From Hyposmocoma kahamanoa (taxonomy: Eukaryota; Arthropoda; Insecta; Lepidoptera; Cosmopterigidae): DNA of 64,000 bases. Position 1 is the first letter of the stretch, and every line of letters begins with the position of its first letter. The notes below the pieces were generated by a model. The model did not search any database. It saw only the letters and a list, made by a program, of their open reading frames with translations, and was not told the DNA's origin. The stretch lies in NCBI RefSeq assembly GCF_003589595.1, contig NW_020654810.1, positions 24,575,257 through 24,639,256 on the forward strand, read 5' to 3'. Position numbers and translations under genes: made by a program. Below, piece by piece: positions 1 through 11,635 of the stretch.

Positions 1-592
1 TGTGTGAAAATAAATGGTTTTAATGGTATTTAGAAAAAAAAAGTTTTGTTCACTTTTACTTCTACGTCGTATAGGATTTTAGAAGAAGGTATTTTTTTAC
101 CCTATGCATATTACTCGAAATTTCAATAAATGCTCGATGTGGTCCCATCTGTGCTGTGTGTATTAACTGGTACTATGGTCAGAGACCATAACTAACTGAA
201 CTAATAATTGATAGAGAAAGGAATTATTCAAGAGGCAATGATCTGAAAGAGGTTATGAAAGATGGTCCCAACTAGATGAAACAATCGTCTTGTGACAATG
301 GGCGAAAGAAGTGGATTACGTAGCCATCGATTATTTGCGGTAGCATTTACTTAGGGTGAGATATATTTAGCCATAAATATGGATACTGGGCAAAGTGGCG
401 AGGTATTATAAGGGGTCACAATGGTTATTCCCGGTTCCTCGCTATTCTAAACAATGTTGATGTTAGGATTTTGATCCCGAAATTCTCACTGGACCGAAAA
501 GATTAGAATAATGGGGGTTTTAGGACTAGATCCTATTCACCGATGACGACGATTGTTCGTTACGTCAAAAGTATACTTTTTTGTTATATCAA
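1..592. other. unassigned AT-rich DNA
   Basis: I recognise no gene, repeat family or RNA gene here. Open frames are short and broken by many stops in all frames. Confidence 0.5.
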
Positions 593-848
593 ATGACATG
601 ACAAACAAGTCGTTCGCTTGGTGGTAAGCAACACGCTTGTCCATAGAAATTGCAGTTCGCCACTGCACGTCACTGCACCCGATTACTCTGAGACGTAAAG
701 TTGACAAGACCCATGTGCCTGTAGAGTCACCAGCACAACCTTATCGGCTTTCAGTAAGACTCACGTTACTGCTTGGCGGCGGAAATAGGTATTTTAATAG
801 AACTTTCCTGAACGAACTCTTTCAACGAGGAATTTTACGACTACTAAA
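593..848 (+). repeat. family A dispersed repeat, near full length
   Basis: First of about twenty copies of a roughly 280 bp repeat that I call family A. Landmarks in order: a GACGGGACGAACAAGT-like start, TGGTGGTAAGC, CAGTGCCACTCAGAGC, a GACATAAGTTGACAAG-like block, CAAAACCGGAACGCAGTA, TTACTGCTTGGCGG, and a CAAGGAGCTCTACTGCTA-like end. This copy keeps most landmarks in diverged form. It has no coding capacity. The open frame across it (637-867) follows the repeat, not a gene. I cannot assign a transposon class, because no clear pol III boxes, terminal inverted repeats or tail are visible. Confidence 0.75.
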
Positions 849-2082
849 CATACTTTCTTCTGGCTGATCTCCTCTAAGGAGAAGGTTTAGGTCAATATTA
901 CAGTGTAAGATGGAAACTTCGTTAGGAATTACGTATTTTGTTAATCATACAATCAGATATCTAATAATAACCAACTTGCTTGTCAAGTTGAGTTATAATA
1001 GCAGATCGTAGCATTCTGATAAAAACTCTTTCCGATATTCATCTGTTAGTCGTTTTAGTATCGAAATGGTCAACCTATCACATGTTCTGCTGTTCAATAC
1101 GCGTCTCTTGTAAATGAGAATTTAGATCCAATGCGGGTTGGGTACTGGTACACGTTTTCTAAAGTTTGTGAACCCCCTTCAACGTGCATATGTTTTCCTT
1201 CAGCGTTAGCGAGAAATTCCGCTATAAAGCATGCACTGATGTACACAATTTCGAAATTAACATCATTAGGTACGCACCGTCACAGGATTTGAACCGTCGA
1301 CATTTCTGTTGCGACGTAACCGTTGCATAACCGTACTGTTTGAAGTCGATTAAAATGGCAATAAACAGCGTATTTTATTTTAAATATTATTGCAGTTTTT
1401 TACGAAATTAAAACAATAACCCCAACAACCACAGCCTTGTTAATAGTTGTCGGCCATCTTTAAATCAAATGACATTACAATGCAGGTAAGATGCGACTGG
1501 CGTAATGCCAGGGACAATTAGCGAGCGAAGTGATAGCGATTGACACTCGAATAGTGGTCGTTAGCGATTTCGAATATCGAACAGCGATACAATTTGTTTT
1601 GGTTAAATGTTTTTGAAAGTAACTTGATAGACGATTATGCAATCATCCGTTTGATGTTCAAAAAAATATACAGGAATACTCTTTGACAATGATTGGTAGT
1701 TTTTTAGAGCGCCTAGAATTCTGTTTAATGATCTGAATTTTGTAAAACTTTTTCTGAACAGCTCAACGCAACTTCGCGATAAAACTATAGTGATTGCCTC
1801 GGTTGAGATGTCGAAGTGGTTCGAATCCCAATGGCACCATTACCCATTATAGGATATAGTTGCGAAAAGAAATAGAAATCATTTATTGCAACGCCACATT
1901 ATAAAAAAACAGCGCAGCAAACATTTAAACAACAGCTCTTACTATATAACTTAATGCTATCCTGACATGTCTTCGACTATGCCGTATGCAAAAGGATTCG
2001 GCTAAAGCCACAGCTGAAAATGGGCTATGACGCTGGCTTTACAATGGACCCTAGCCGAGTGAGTGACAGATGTAATTTAATT
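849..2082. other. unassigned AT-rich DNA
   Basis: No recognised gene or repeat. No open frame here stands out from chance. Confidence 0.45.
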
Positions 2083-2545
2083 AAATTTTTATTGAGTTGA
2101 TATTCAATTATTTTTTGTGAAATTACTCCACTAGTTTGTTATAATTATTAATACAAAGATCGAACACTCAGAAAAAAACACTCAGAAAAAATTCCTTCGA
2201 TCCGGTCGGATTCGAACCGACGTCCTCTTGCATACCGTGCCAGACGCTATACCAACTAAGCCACGGAACGAACCAACGGACCTCACGAATTTTTCCACGT
2301 GCTTGCGTCGTGTCTTTGTACTTGGTCTTTCAACGACTTTTTAGTCGTAGCGCCATCTATGAGAAATCTATTGCAAATTTATCACCCAGTTAGTACCTTT
2401 ACAGCTACCAGTCCTGGCAACTGTAAAGCGTCTGGCACGGTATGCAAGAGGACGTCGGTTCGAATCCGACCGGATCGAAGGAGTTTATTTTGAGTGTTTT
2501 TTCTGAGTGTTCGGTCTTTGTATTAATAATTATAACAAACAGATG
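2083..2545. mobile_element. family C foldback element with tRNA-like arms
   Basis: Two arms of about 113 bp (2135-2248 and 2427-2539) are inverted copies of each other. Each carries a tRNA-like segment with a perfect B box (GGTTCGAATCC, read on the minus strand in the left arm and on the plus strand in the right arm). The left arm also keeps an A-box-like TGGCTTAGTTGGTA in the same reading direction; the right arm breaks off before it. The loop (2249-2426) holds sequence seen again at 25021-25090. Outside the left arm a TTGATATTCAATTA-type block recurs at other family C copies. There is no protein. It resembles two tRNA-derived SINE heads in inverted orientation, or a foldback element that captured one. 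Confidence 0.75.
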
Positions 2546-3464
2546 TAATTTTTTAGTATTTCTATATGACACAAGAATACTATGATGAACATTTAAAAAA
2601 AATAATATTTACTATCTGTAGGTACAACTAAAACAGTCATGTGACAACCCTGTGTTCTGATCGAAATGTAGGCGCCGTATAGGCGAGAGTTGCCCTGCCT
2701 TTGTTATTTTAACTATGGTTAATTTCTTTACACTGATCTCTCTTATGCCGGCTTCCCATCTGCCCGCACTGGCGCGTGATTTCAAACGCATCATTTGGAC
2801 GGGCGAGCTCGCGTCACGGACAAGTCCGGGTGGCCTCGGGCCGACGAGGCTAGCGTAGGCTGCACGCCGCTTTGAAGTTACCGACCCGCGGCTGATCCAA
2901 GCTGGCCGTCACGAGCGAGCATAGGCACGCATTGGCGCGAAACTACATCCCGTGGAAAGCCGCCTTTCGAAATACTCTGAGGTCCAGTTTCAAATTGCCT
3001 TAAGAGCACGCTTCTGCAAGACTATGGTTCTTTTACTGTCAGTGGCAAACCGCTTATTTAGGTCGATGTTTTTGTTATGAACAGCTCTAAACCACTGCAG
3101 TATGATGCCTCGCGCATCGTCAATAATCCGAAATCAATGGAGTTTCCATTCACACGCCACCGTATAATCCGACCGAAGTGAAAAGTCCGCTCCATTGGCA
3201 TAATGCCAACAGCGCCACGTACAACGCAATTAGTAGAATAATAGTTTATTGAGTTTGGTACGGCAGCAAACTGAATTTGAAAACGTTTCCATTCTGAATT
3301 TTATGCTTGTAGCATTTGAATCTTTTTTTGTTTCTTCATAATTTTTGTGCCTGAAATGGAATGTACACAATACAAAATTGTTTAAATTAATATGATTCTG
3401 AGAGAACGGCTGATTTTCAATTGAAGCCGATCTTCATAGTTCGCATTCCGGTGGCAGCACATTA
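2546..3464. other. gene-less stretch with a GC-rich island (about 2745-2990)
   Basis: The stretch 2745-2990 is clearly richer in G+C and CpG than its surroundings. It has no long open frame and no family I recognise. It could be the 5' region of an old element or a host CpG-rich segment. The rest is ordinary AT-rich DNA. Confidence 0.4.
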
Positions 3465-3681
3465 ATAATAATGATAATAACGCTCACAATCAACATAGCC
3501 CCGCACTAGGGAAACCCTGTGTCGCGGGTGCCATGGACACACACATAGACAACCACAAATTACACCCAAACTCACGAGAGAAATAAATGTAGGCCATACA
3601 AATATTTCTCCCGGCCCGGAAATCGAACCTGGGACCTCTGCGTGGCAGCCCGGCATGGTAAACGTTCGGCCACGGAGGCAA
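3465..3681 (-). mobile_element. family B tRNA-derived SINE, near full length
   Basis: Read on the minus strand, the head is tRNA-like with A box TGGCCGAACG-type and B box GGTTCGATTTCC-type. The body follows (TTTGTATGGCCTACATTTAT, TTTGGGTGTAATTTGTGG, CCATGGCACCCGCGACACAG, CTAGTGCGGGGCTATGTTG), then an ATT-rich tail at 3465-3480. This order recurs in at least ten places here. Such SINEs are transcribed by RNA polymerase III and mobilised by a partner LINE (family knowledge). The head resembles class II tRNAs (Ser/Leu style GTGGCCGA), but I do not assign a parent. Confidence 0.85.
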
Positions 3682-3723
3682 TTAACATTACCTATAACTT
3701 TGAAATAAAATAAAAATCTTTTA

Positions 3724-4126
3724 TTGTTAAATAACACAGCAACATCCATAGTTTGTTAGTATTAGTGTCCTCATAGTTAAAATGAGTGGAAGTACTATCA
3801 TTGTTAATAAAAACTTTAAATTTGTTATACGAGAATAACCATAGAAAGAGTAAAAGAATAACGCATATAAAAAAGTGCAATATTGCAGTGACACAACGTA
3901 GCAGTTAATATAGCTCCAGGAGTTTACGTTCATATTTAAATAGATTTTTAATATTTTCTCCTGAATACAAACCTTTGGTGGAACTTTTATGTTTTGATTA
4001 AGGTACCCTTCATCATCATCTTCATACGTGAAATGCTCATTATACTTGTTCACAATATTAAATGTCACATTTGATAGCTCAGTCCAAAATTTGGATAGGC
4101 TCAAGGAGTTTACAATATAATAAACA
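3724..4126 (-). CDS. unidentified open frame, possible exon (two hydrophobic segments)
   Basis: An uninterrupted minus-strand frame of about 133 codons runs from just after a TAG at 4127-4129 to a stop near 3724. It is the longest open frame in the window that I cannot place in a transposon. There is no good ATG near its start. The TAG before GTTGTTTATT could instead be a splice acceptor AG, and a GTAATG donor-like site lies downstream near 3670. The first half is polar with an acidic run (YEDDDEGY). The second half has two hydrophobic stretches (around YALFFYSFYG and KFLLTMIVLPLIL) that would suit membrane segments. I recognise no family. With this base composition a frame this long could still arise by chance. 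Confidence 0.25.
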
Positions 4127-4335
4127 ACCTATTAACTCTCGGTTTGGTAAATTCTGCATTATTTCTTTATTGAAATGAGTATAAAGAAATTTTTTAATAA
4201 AGATATTTAGTTTATAATTTTAAAACAAACCAATTTATATGGAAAACAATATTATGTCGCTTTAACCCATTAACGCCCAAATACAAATTAGGGTTAAAAT
4301 AACAAAAAAAAATTTATGAACCTTTAAAAAATAGC

Positions 4336-5063
4336 TTACTTATGACAAATAGCTATTTGCACACCGTAACCTGTTAAGCCAATTTCTGAGCGTTGTGACC
4401 TACACCGATGTACTACTGTAGATTTAGCACCAAAGAAGCTTCTGGATGTATGCTTTGAGTGTTTGTGTCTCAAATAGTGAAGAGAGATGTAACCGCCAAA
4501 CTGTAGTTGATCTGTGTCATTGGTCAGGAAGTGTGAACGCTGTGTATTGGCTATTGCTAGGTCCAGCTCGTAGCGGAACAAAATACACCACTACTTTTTG
4601 CCTCGAATGGCTGTGCGATACAAAAAGATTGATTAGCTGGATCTAGTCTGCCTGTAAGTCTGAAATCACGCGGGATACCCACGTCAACTTTCTGTTTATT
4701 CACAGCGCTTTATCTCTTTATTTTCTCCGGGGAACATTGTCGTAATCAAGCCATAGAACGAACAAATTTGGTTGATTAGGTAAAATTGATTGTCTAAATT
4801 GGCACGGTTTTATTTCTTCAGACAAATCTGGTACTAGCAGATATTTCTTCGATTTTCCTTTGCAGATAGTTTCAGTTGTTCGATAACCAGTTTGCCGTAG
4901 ATCTCGTTCCACAAGTACAGTACTTCTACATCAAAGTAATGCCCCCTAAGTCTATCTCCACATCATGGACTTTCTCATCCCTTACAGCTTCAATGGCTTT
5001 CTGAAGCCCATAGTAATAATTGTGGCTGCCAAATATCCATTGTGTCTTTATGTATTTGAAAAT
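4336..5063 (-). pseudogene. coding-looking minus-strand segments, unidentified
   Basis: Three consecutive minus-strand segments read like protein but in different frames: 5063-4934 (contains YGLQKAIEAVRDEKVHDVE), 4920-4718 (contains RTTETICKGKSKKYLLVPDL) and 4590-4336 (contains QLQFGGYISLHYLRHKHSKH). Their composition is more protein-like than the hydrophobic, Lys/Asn-rich chance frames typical of this window. I cannot name a domain. They could be exons or the frameshifted remains of a transposon ORF. They lie just upstream (minus strand) of the open frame at 3724-4126. Confidence 0.25.
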
Positions 5064-6178
5064 TACTTATAGATGACAAACTAATAAACTACATCGTATG
5101 CACCCAATTGCCCCAATTGGGGACACCGTTCTATACCACCGTCTCAGGTTTTGAAAACACTATTTAACTCAATCATATAATTTTTATTTTATAGTATACG
5201 AATATATTTCAACAATATTATGTAAGGATATAAATAAATTGTTGGTAATAATATACAGGAAAAGCAACTAACGTGTGCGTAGATTAACCCTGCAAAAGGA
5301 ACAGTAGAACTACTTTTTTAAAATTCTAAACTTTCTTTTTAAGTAATAAAATCAAGTTTCCCTATTTTACCTCACATATACACTTTTGTAATGAGTATTA
5401 ATAGTAATATAAAAAAAATACGAGTATTTAAACTAGTGTCCTTGATTCGGCACGGCGGGTATGAATATTCATTCGTAAACTTATTTGGACACCATGTTAA
5501 GTAAATGATTCTGATATCAGGATGGCTGGTGGCCACTTTTTTGAGCATGAAAAGAGAGAAAAATTTCACGAGTTTGTATTACCAATAACTGCTACCTACT
5601 TGCTACTTTCACGAATTAATAGTATAAGCTTCTTATCTACATTAATTTTAAAAACATAACCGATTGAAATTTTAACGAATTTTGCTTTTAAAATTTAATC
5701 GGGCACTTTTCCTGATTAAAAAATAAAAGCAAAAGTTTTAAGTGCTTTATCGTCATAATATGAAGGGCAGGCGTTCAACAATAACAAATAAAACTAACAA
5801 GTTTATTTTTACAGAGTTATATCTATAATTAATTATATCTATAATTATAGTTATATATATAAAGATATAACTAGCTTATACACTTGATTTCGTTTGTGTA
5901 AAATTTACCAAATGTGCGAATCGCTAAATAATTTTCTCCAAATCGGGAAAAAATAATCATCTTTTCTTTACAAAGCATTCATACCCTTCTCTTAGATTTA
6001 AGAGCTAGGCCCTTATCGGAGTCATAAACGCCATTCTGTCCTTTATAAAGCTTTATCCCATGACCTTCTTATGCGGCGTGGGCCTCATTTTTCTTTTGAT
6101 TTGGCTTAAATTATTCTCCATCGTCCAACGTCTTCGTTCCGCTTTTCTTGCGGTCAGATTTTAATGACGTTAAATTAG
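5064..6178. other. unassigned AT-rich DNA
   Basis: No recognised gene or repeat. 5815-5880 is a low-complexity TATAATTA/TATATA stretch. Confidence 0.45.
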
Positions 6179-6179
6179 A

Positions 6180-6436
6180 TCATTCATCATCGTCATCATC
6201 TTTAGCTTATTGCAGTCCACTGCTGAACATAGGCCTGTCCCAATGTGCGCCATTTCGCCAGACACATCACATTAGCGCGTTTTCCACTGAAGAACTCGTT
6301 ACCACCATCGGTTATCGGTTCTTCGACGTATGTGTCCAGTACACTGTCACTTGAGCTTGCTTATTCTACTAGCTATGTCGACGATCTTAGATCTCTGAGA
6401 AACTCCGAGCATAGCTCGTTCCATCGCTATGCGACT
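6180..6436 (-). pseudogene. RTE-type LINE 3' end (reverse transcriptase C-terminus)
   Basis: Read on the minus strand, it begins with AMERAMLGVSQRSKIVDIA, continues ISKLK-stop-QCTGHIRRRTDNRW, and ends with a block like GGACAGGCCTATGTTCAGCA and a GATGATGA-type tail (plus-strand CATCATCGTCATCATC at 6186-6201). This order is that of the C-terminal zinc-finger-like region and short 3' end of lepidopteran RTE elements. In-frame stops (after ISKLK and RWW) show it is dead. It is severely 5'-truncated, as is usual for target-primed reverse transcription. Confidence 0.75.
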
Positions 6437-6999
6437 TCATTGAATACCCAAATCAATATTAATCAAAATCTAGATGATGATGTTACATAGATTTTGATTG
6501 ATATTCATAATAGGATCATAATAGGTCAAAATACGCCTCCCCCAACGTGGGACATTTTCTGGCATTCCATCTAGCCAGACTTTATGAAACGCCTGACAGT
6601 TTTTTTGCGACTTTAGAAGTCTGCATAATAAAAAGAAATATATTTTCAAGTTTGCCGTTAAAATGATTTCAGACAATTTTATTAGATCATTAATTTTCCC
6701 TTATGACACTTATGAATGTAACTTACATTTTTGGAGCAATTATTTACATCACAATAAAGAACATATAATTTTGATTCGTATTGTATTAATAACTTTTTTG
6801 GTTAAACTATTCATTTATATTAAAATGGATGATGTAAGGGTTTTATTGAACGTTTAGAAATACATAGAATATATACATAGAAAGAAAACTATTTTATCGC
6901 ATCTAATTCGCGTGTATCAGTTTTACAAACAAACCATCGTTTCGGGCTGTTTATATTTTTAGTTATATATAATGTATCTATAACCGTCTAATTTTTTTT

Positions 7000-7075
7000 A
7001 GTTTACCATCTCAGCCAGCTGTAATTATGGGATATGTAAAGAGCCAAAACGGTGATATGTTTTCAGCTGAAATTT
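7000..7075 (+). repeat. diverged copy of the GAAACGTCGG-type repeat
   Basis: CTCAGCCAGCTGTAATTATG followed by GGATATGTAAAGAGCC and CAAAACGGTG aligns by eye with the better copy at 37490-37535. That copy has CTCAGTCAACCGTGACCATG, then GGACCTGTAAAGGGCC and CGAAACGTCGG. No ORF. Confidence 0.45.
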
Positions 7076-7225
7076 TGTTATATTCAGTATATGACTATTT
7101 GACATGTCAAATGGCATTTGTGGCTAGTGCCACACATTTTTTTTAAAGCTAGTCACTTTTCCAATAATTACCCTTTATCTTGGCCGTCTATGCAATATTC
7201 CTACTGTATTGTTATCATGTCAACC

Positions 7226-7595
7226 ATTCATCATCTATATCATGGCGGCCGTTTTCTTATCCGATCTTGGATGTAGGTCTCTTCCCTCTTCTTCCACTCT
7301 TGGCGATCTTGCCCGACTCATCCACTCCCGACCTCCGTGTCGTCGAATGTCGTACCTCCAGCTCTGCGGTGGTGGTCTACCGCGCCCACTGATATCTGCT
7401 CTGAGTCTCCACTGAAATACTCGCCTTGTCCAGCGCGTCTCGTCCATTCTCGGAATGTACACCTTTTCTGCGCCACGACAGCCATGACATCTTTAACGTC
7501 AGTCCTATTTCGGATACAAGCGTTGCTTTTTCGGTCTTACAGTGTAACTCCGAGCATTGATGTCTCTATGACAACCTTTATTTATTGAATAACAT
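7226..7595 (-). pseudogene. RTE-type LINE 3' fragment
   Basis: On the minus strand one frame reads MLGVTL-stop-DRKSNACIRNRTDVKDVM (7555-7480) and VVAQKRCTFREW. A frameshift near 7455 then leads into MDETRWTRRVFQWRLRAD, RGRPPPQSWRYDIRRHGGR and EWMSRA. RTE C-termini have just this layout (DRxxNxxIRxRT, then MDExRWTRRV, then GRPPxRWxDDIRR). It ends near 7226 in an ATGATGAATGG-type tail. Premature stop and frameshift: inactive. Confidence 0.75.
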
Positions 7596-7778
7596 AATTA
7601 TTAATACAAAAATCGAACACAAAGAAAATTTTTTGCGATCTGATAAGACTGAAACCTGCATCAGTATGCCAATCTAGGCCAACTGCTCTATCAACTCGCT
7701 CTACAAATTTCTCTATGCGATTGTTACAGATCTATGCTTTTTTGTTTTAACGGCTGTGAGAAATCTATGATATTTTTT
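7585..7778 (-). repeat. family C partial copy
   Basis: ATAATTATTAATACAAAAAT, ATCGAACAC, a decayed tRNA-like head (GATCTGATAAGACTGAAACC) and the loop-like part (TTTCTCTATGCGATTG) follow the order of family C at 2135-2360. Only one arm is present. It abuts repeat D1 directly. Confidence 0.55.
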
Positions 7779-8258
7779 CAACCGACTTCAAAAAAAGGAG
7801 AAGGTTCTCAATTTGACTGTGTTTTTTTTTTGTATGTGTGTTACGCGATACCTCCGGCATTTGTGAACCGATTTTGATGATTCTTTTTTTGTTGGAAAGA
7901 GGGCACCTCCATAGTGGTCCCATTTAATTTTGAATAAAATTATCCACCTCTAAAGGTGGCTGTTCACGCATGAAGATTCATTTTTATAAATAGCGCCTAA
8001 ATTTTATTATAAGGAGCAATTATTTTAATGGTTGATTTTGTTATTTGCCAACTCAAGGCGTTTTTCTGTCTCAATATACTTTGAGTAGTGAGAACCGATT
8101 TTTATTATCTCCTGTATCAAGTCCCGTATAGTGGCGAACTAGGGGATGAATCCGGGTTTGCTCACTTTCCGGTAACCGATTTCTATAAAACTTGGTAATT
8201 ATATGTAATTCCACGTACTTTTGAGGTCGATTTTTTTAGTACTCTGTACTGAGATTAT
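7779..8258 (+). repeat. family D dispersed repeat, longest copy
   Basis: Starts CAACCGACTTCAAAAAAAGG and includes TTGTGAACCGATTTTGATGA, TTTTTGTTGGAAAGAGGGCA, a CCACCTCTAAAGGTGGCTG hairpin, TTTTGAGGTCGA and an end near ACTCTGTACTGAGATTATT. At least six other partial copies occur here. It is a common noncoding repeat type in lepidopteran genomes; I do not assign its class. Confidence 0.75.
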
Positions 8259-8309
8259 TTTCACTCAACTATGTTACTGCTACCAGACCATAGAAATATT
8301 TTTATATAT

Positions 8310-8480
8310 TTTATTGAATATCACGATATTTTACTACCATGATAATGAATATTTTTTATGAAATTACTACATTAATTTGTTATAATTATTAAATACAAAA
8401 GAATCTTTCAATCTGACAAGACTGAAACCAGTTTCTATTGCCACTCCGGGGCCACCGAGTCTGCAGACCTTACTGATGTT
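8310..8480 (-). repeat. family C partial copy
   Basis: TATTGAATATCACGATAT followed by CCATGATAATGAATATT (a hairpin-like end), then GAAATTACTACATTAATTTG, ATAATTATTAAATACAAA and a decayed tRNA-like part. Single arm, 5' truncated. This copy shows the hairpin end of the family well. Confidence 0.55.
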
Positions 8481-8989
8481 TTTAACCATTACAGTTTGGT
8501 TTTAGAACCAAACATTTCATTTAAATCTTGCTAATATCTTTTGCCGGATTACTCTCCAGTGGTCGATTTCTGGGCACGGACATGTTTACAATACAGACAT
8601 TTACATATTATTTGTTGGGGAAGTTAGAAGGCCCCAGGCTCTGAACGGACATGTTGTGGCTGCTACCTTCATTAATTACAAATCGTCCCACAAACCAGCG
8701 ATGCTTGTGATGACGTAAGGACTAGAAGCTCGAGTTTTGGTGTCTCCTAAGTCTTAATATATTTCAAGTTACGCGTCAAGGAACATTTCCTCAACGCTCA
8801 ATTTTAGTCCTTTCTTCATAGTACCTTGGAACCAGTACCGTGTTCACACGAAAATCTCGCTTGATCAAATTTAAGTTTACTTTCTAAAACTTTAACAATT
8901 TTTTTCGAAAGCTAACTTTTTCGTTCAGTGACATTATTGATGTCAGCATATATAACTAATTAAGTAAACATTATTATCAAATTATATAA

Positions 8990-9175
8990 TTACCTCATTG
9001 GCCAAACGGTTACCACGATGGTCTACCACGAAGAGGTCCCGGGTTCGATTCCATTACTTTTTTCGTGAGTTTGAGTATAGTTTGTGGTGTTCTATGTGTG
9101 TGTCCGTGGCACCCGCAATAAAGGGTTTTCCCAGTGCGGGCTATGAATTTGAGCGTTATTTATTTATTATTTAAA
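8990..9175 (+). mobile_element. family B SINE
   Basis: tRNA-like head with TTGGCCAAACGGTTACCACG (A-box region) and GGTTCGATTCC (perfect B box), then the family B body with CCGTGGCACCCGCAATAAAG and a tail GAGCGTTATTTATTTATT. Diverged but complete in order. Confidence 0.8.
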
Positions 9176-9277
9176 TGTTACTGCATATACTAAAGTAGAG
9201 TAGTTTATTTCGAAAATAATTGTGATTGTTATTAACTATTATTATTTATTAATAACGACCACATTCGTTTAAAAGGT

Positions 9278-9530
9278 TTCTTTATGACACCGAATGACAG
9301 AACGCTATAATCGTGTGCCAAAAGTTGCAGTGCCACTCAGAGCTTTAAATCGCAAAGATTTAAGGGACACTGCCAAATGCGCCTGACACCCTAATATATT
9401 AGTTAATAAGGCCCATGTACCTATAATTTGACCAGCACCCTCACCTTTCAAAACCGGAACGCAGTAATGTTCACATTACTGCTTGGCGGCACAAATAGGT
9501 AAGGTAAGGTGGCAGTACTTTCCTGCATTA
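9278..9530 (+). repeat. family A dispersed repeat
   Basis: CAGTGCCACTCAGAGCTTTA, CAAAACCGGAACGCAGTAAT and TTACTGCTTGGCGGC are all present in order, then GGTGGCAGTACTTTCCTG. The first 40 bases are degraded. Confidence 0.75.
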
Positions 9531-9949
9531 CATAAGCACATAATATTGTCGCGTCGATCCCAAGATCCGCCATCTCGCTCGCACTTCCACTATTTCCTAT
9601 ACCACTCTTTTTCTAAATAAATTGGAGTGAAACAACTAATTTCACACAGTGCACATATTAAAACAGACTTCATTAAGCATTGAACAGGCAATAACAGACA
9701 GAATTAAGCTCCTTCTCTTTTTGGGTTGGGGACCCTGTACGAGCGACAAGCGATTTAAAATTAAAGGGCGTCCCAATAGATTGGACAGATTGACTTGATT
9801 TGATGAACTAACCATTCTATTGCGTGATAATTACGATTAGACACGCACAAATTTTCTTAACATTTAACATCAACTCTTTTACCTAAAACAATTGTCAAAT
9901 TGTAATATATGTAATACAAATTCCAAATACAAAAACGGAAGTCACCGAC

Positions 9950-10175
9950 ATAGTTCAATTAGCAAGTTGAAGTGGAAATGGGCAGGGCACAAAGCTCGTA
10001 GAACTGACGGCTTGAAAGGTTCTCGAATTCCTTCTAGATGGACGGATGACCTGGTAAGAGCGGCGGGTAACCGATGGGTGTAAGTCGCGTCCGAGCGGCT
10101 AGTCTGGAAATTTTTGGAGGAGGATTAAACAGTGGACGTCTTCCAGCTGATATGATGATGACGGTGATGAAATTT
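9950..10175 (+). pseudogene. RTE-type LINE 3' end
   Basis: ISKLKWKWAGHKARRTDG, then SRWTDDLVRAAGNRW, is diagnostic of the RTE C-terminus. A deletion removes the usual RWGRKVLEWRP segment between them. A stop follows RWV at about 10081. The 3' end is CCAGCTGATATGATGATGAC near 10145-10163, a short (TGATGA)n-like tail. Only the last roughly 75 codons remain. Confidence 0.75.
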
Positions 10176-11635
10176 CGCTTTAAAAAGCGGTTATAATACT
10201 CTATTTTAATTTGAATTAAAAACTATGATGTTTTTCACGCAGTTAAATGATAGATAGCAGTCTTCGTAAATAAACTTTTATTTGTTTATTTTGTTGTTTA
10301 CTTCAGGAATTTTAATGTAAATTTATTGTATTCGGGTACGTTATACAGGATACTTACGCTGAACTTAACTGCTAAAAATACCTACAGATGAATAAAAACA
10401 AATAGAAAAAAATACCTTGATAACCTTAGCAAATACCTTAGTTTTGACTTGCGCTGGTGCAAGAAAATTTTTAAATTTTTTATCGCTACAAATAAGCCTC
10501 CACCCTATCGGCTCTCGCTGTCCTTAATGGAGGTAATGAAGATGAACGACAGCCCCTTAAGTTCAGCGATAATGTGAATTAGTTTCTGTGTTTGTTTTAA
10601 CGCTGTTTTCTCGGGTACTACTGCTTCTACGGGACTTCGCCTGTTTTATTCAATTTCTTACTCGTAAAACCACTGTTTTTCCTATTGTTTTCGGCAGCTT
10701 TTTAACTGAGCCCCAAATCAGAAACCACTGGTCCTTGTGTACTTCCCTTGATACTCCACTAAGATCATATTGCAATTGTATACTCCGTCCAACCTTTTAT
10801 TTAACTTATGACAGCTCGAATTCTAATTAATTAGTGACGCCCTAATACGTTTCCGATTCGAGTTTTTTATAACAATCGATTTTATTTATGAAGAAGTTTA
10901 AATCGTGACTGTGAGCGGGTTCAAAAAAAGATATTGTCTATTTGAGATCGTGATACTCAAGAATTAATAATCAATGTTAATGTGGATTCAAGTGATGATT
11001 CTGGTTCACATGGAGAAGAATCCAACGAATCGTTATAAACAGGTACGAAAATGTATCAACTTGAATAATTTTTGTTACATAATCTGTTGGCTCGATAAAT
11101 ATCGGAGCTAAAGAGCACGTTGCATCGTTAAAATTAAAAAATAAAAGAGTACCGGAAATACTGCATTTTTCGTCTATGGTTGTATGTCAATAATTACGAA
11201 ACTTCGAAAGTTAAATAAATGGTTGAACGGAGTATAATAATGTTTGTTATTCTGTTAAAATCTAATTGCAATGGCAGATGAGTGACAGTAAAATGCCAGT
11301 GATGGCGTTCATACATTCATTCAACTACTAATTATCGATGTTACCTTACTAAACCTACCATCGAAATGACTAACCATATCTTAATATTCATGACATTTAA
11401 GCAGCAATTTCGTCTTCATATTAAATGTATTTTACATCAAAAAATTTGTAGACTAAGCCATCGACTCCCCATTGAAGAGCAGAATACCAAAAATATACAA
11501 GGGCGGTTGAAATAAAAGCTCTATGACTAGCCACTGACAAGTTACTACTCTTAACTTTTACCAGAACACCAAAGGTACGTTAGCAGACTTGGGACTCTGA
11601 ACGGTTTTTGCTTTGTACATTATGGTCATGCCAAT
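10176..11635. other. unassigned AT-rich DNA
   Basis: No gene or repeat family recognised. 10500-10830 has slightly longer open frames but no protein-like pattern. Confidence 0.4.

Noticed and set aside
2135..2539. tRNA genes in family C arms
   Set aside because: A and B boxes are present in the left arm, but the segment is repeated, embedded in an inverted-repeat element, and I cannot fold a full cloverleaf with a clear anticodon arm. Same view for the SINE B heads.
4261..4290. piggyBac-like terminus (CCCATTAACGCCC)
   Set aside because: Only a short resemblance; no matching inverted end or TTAA target duplication found.
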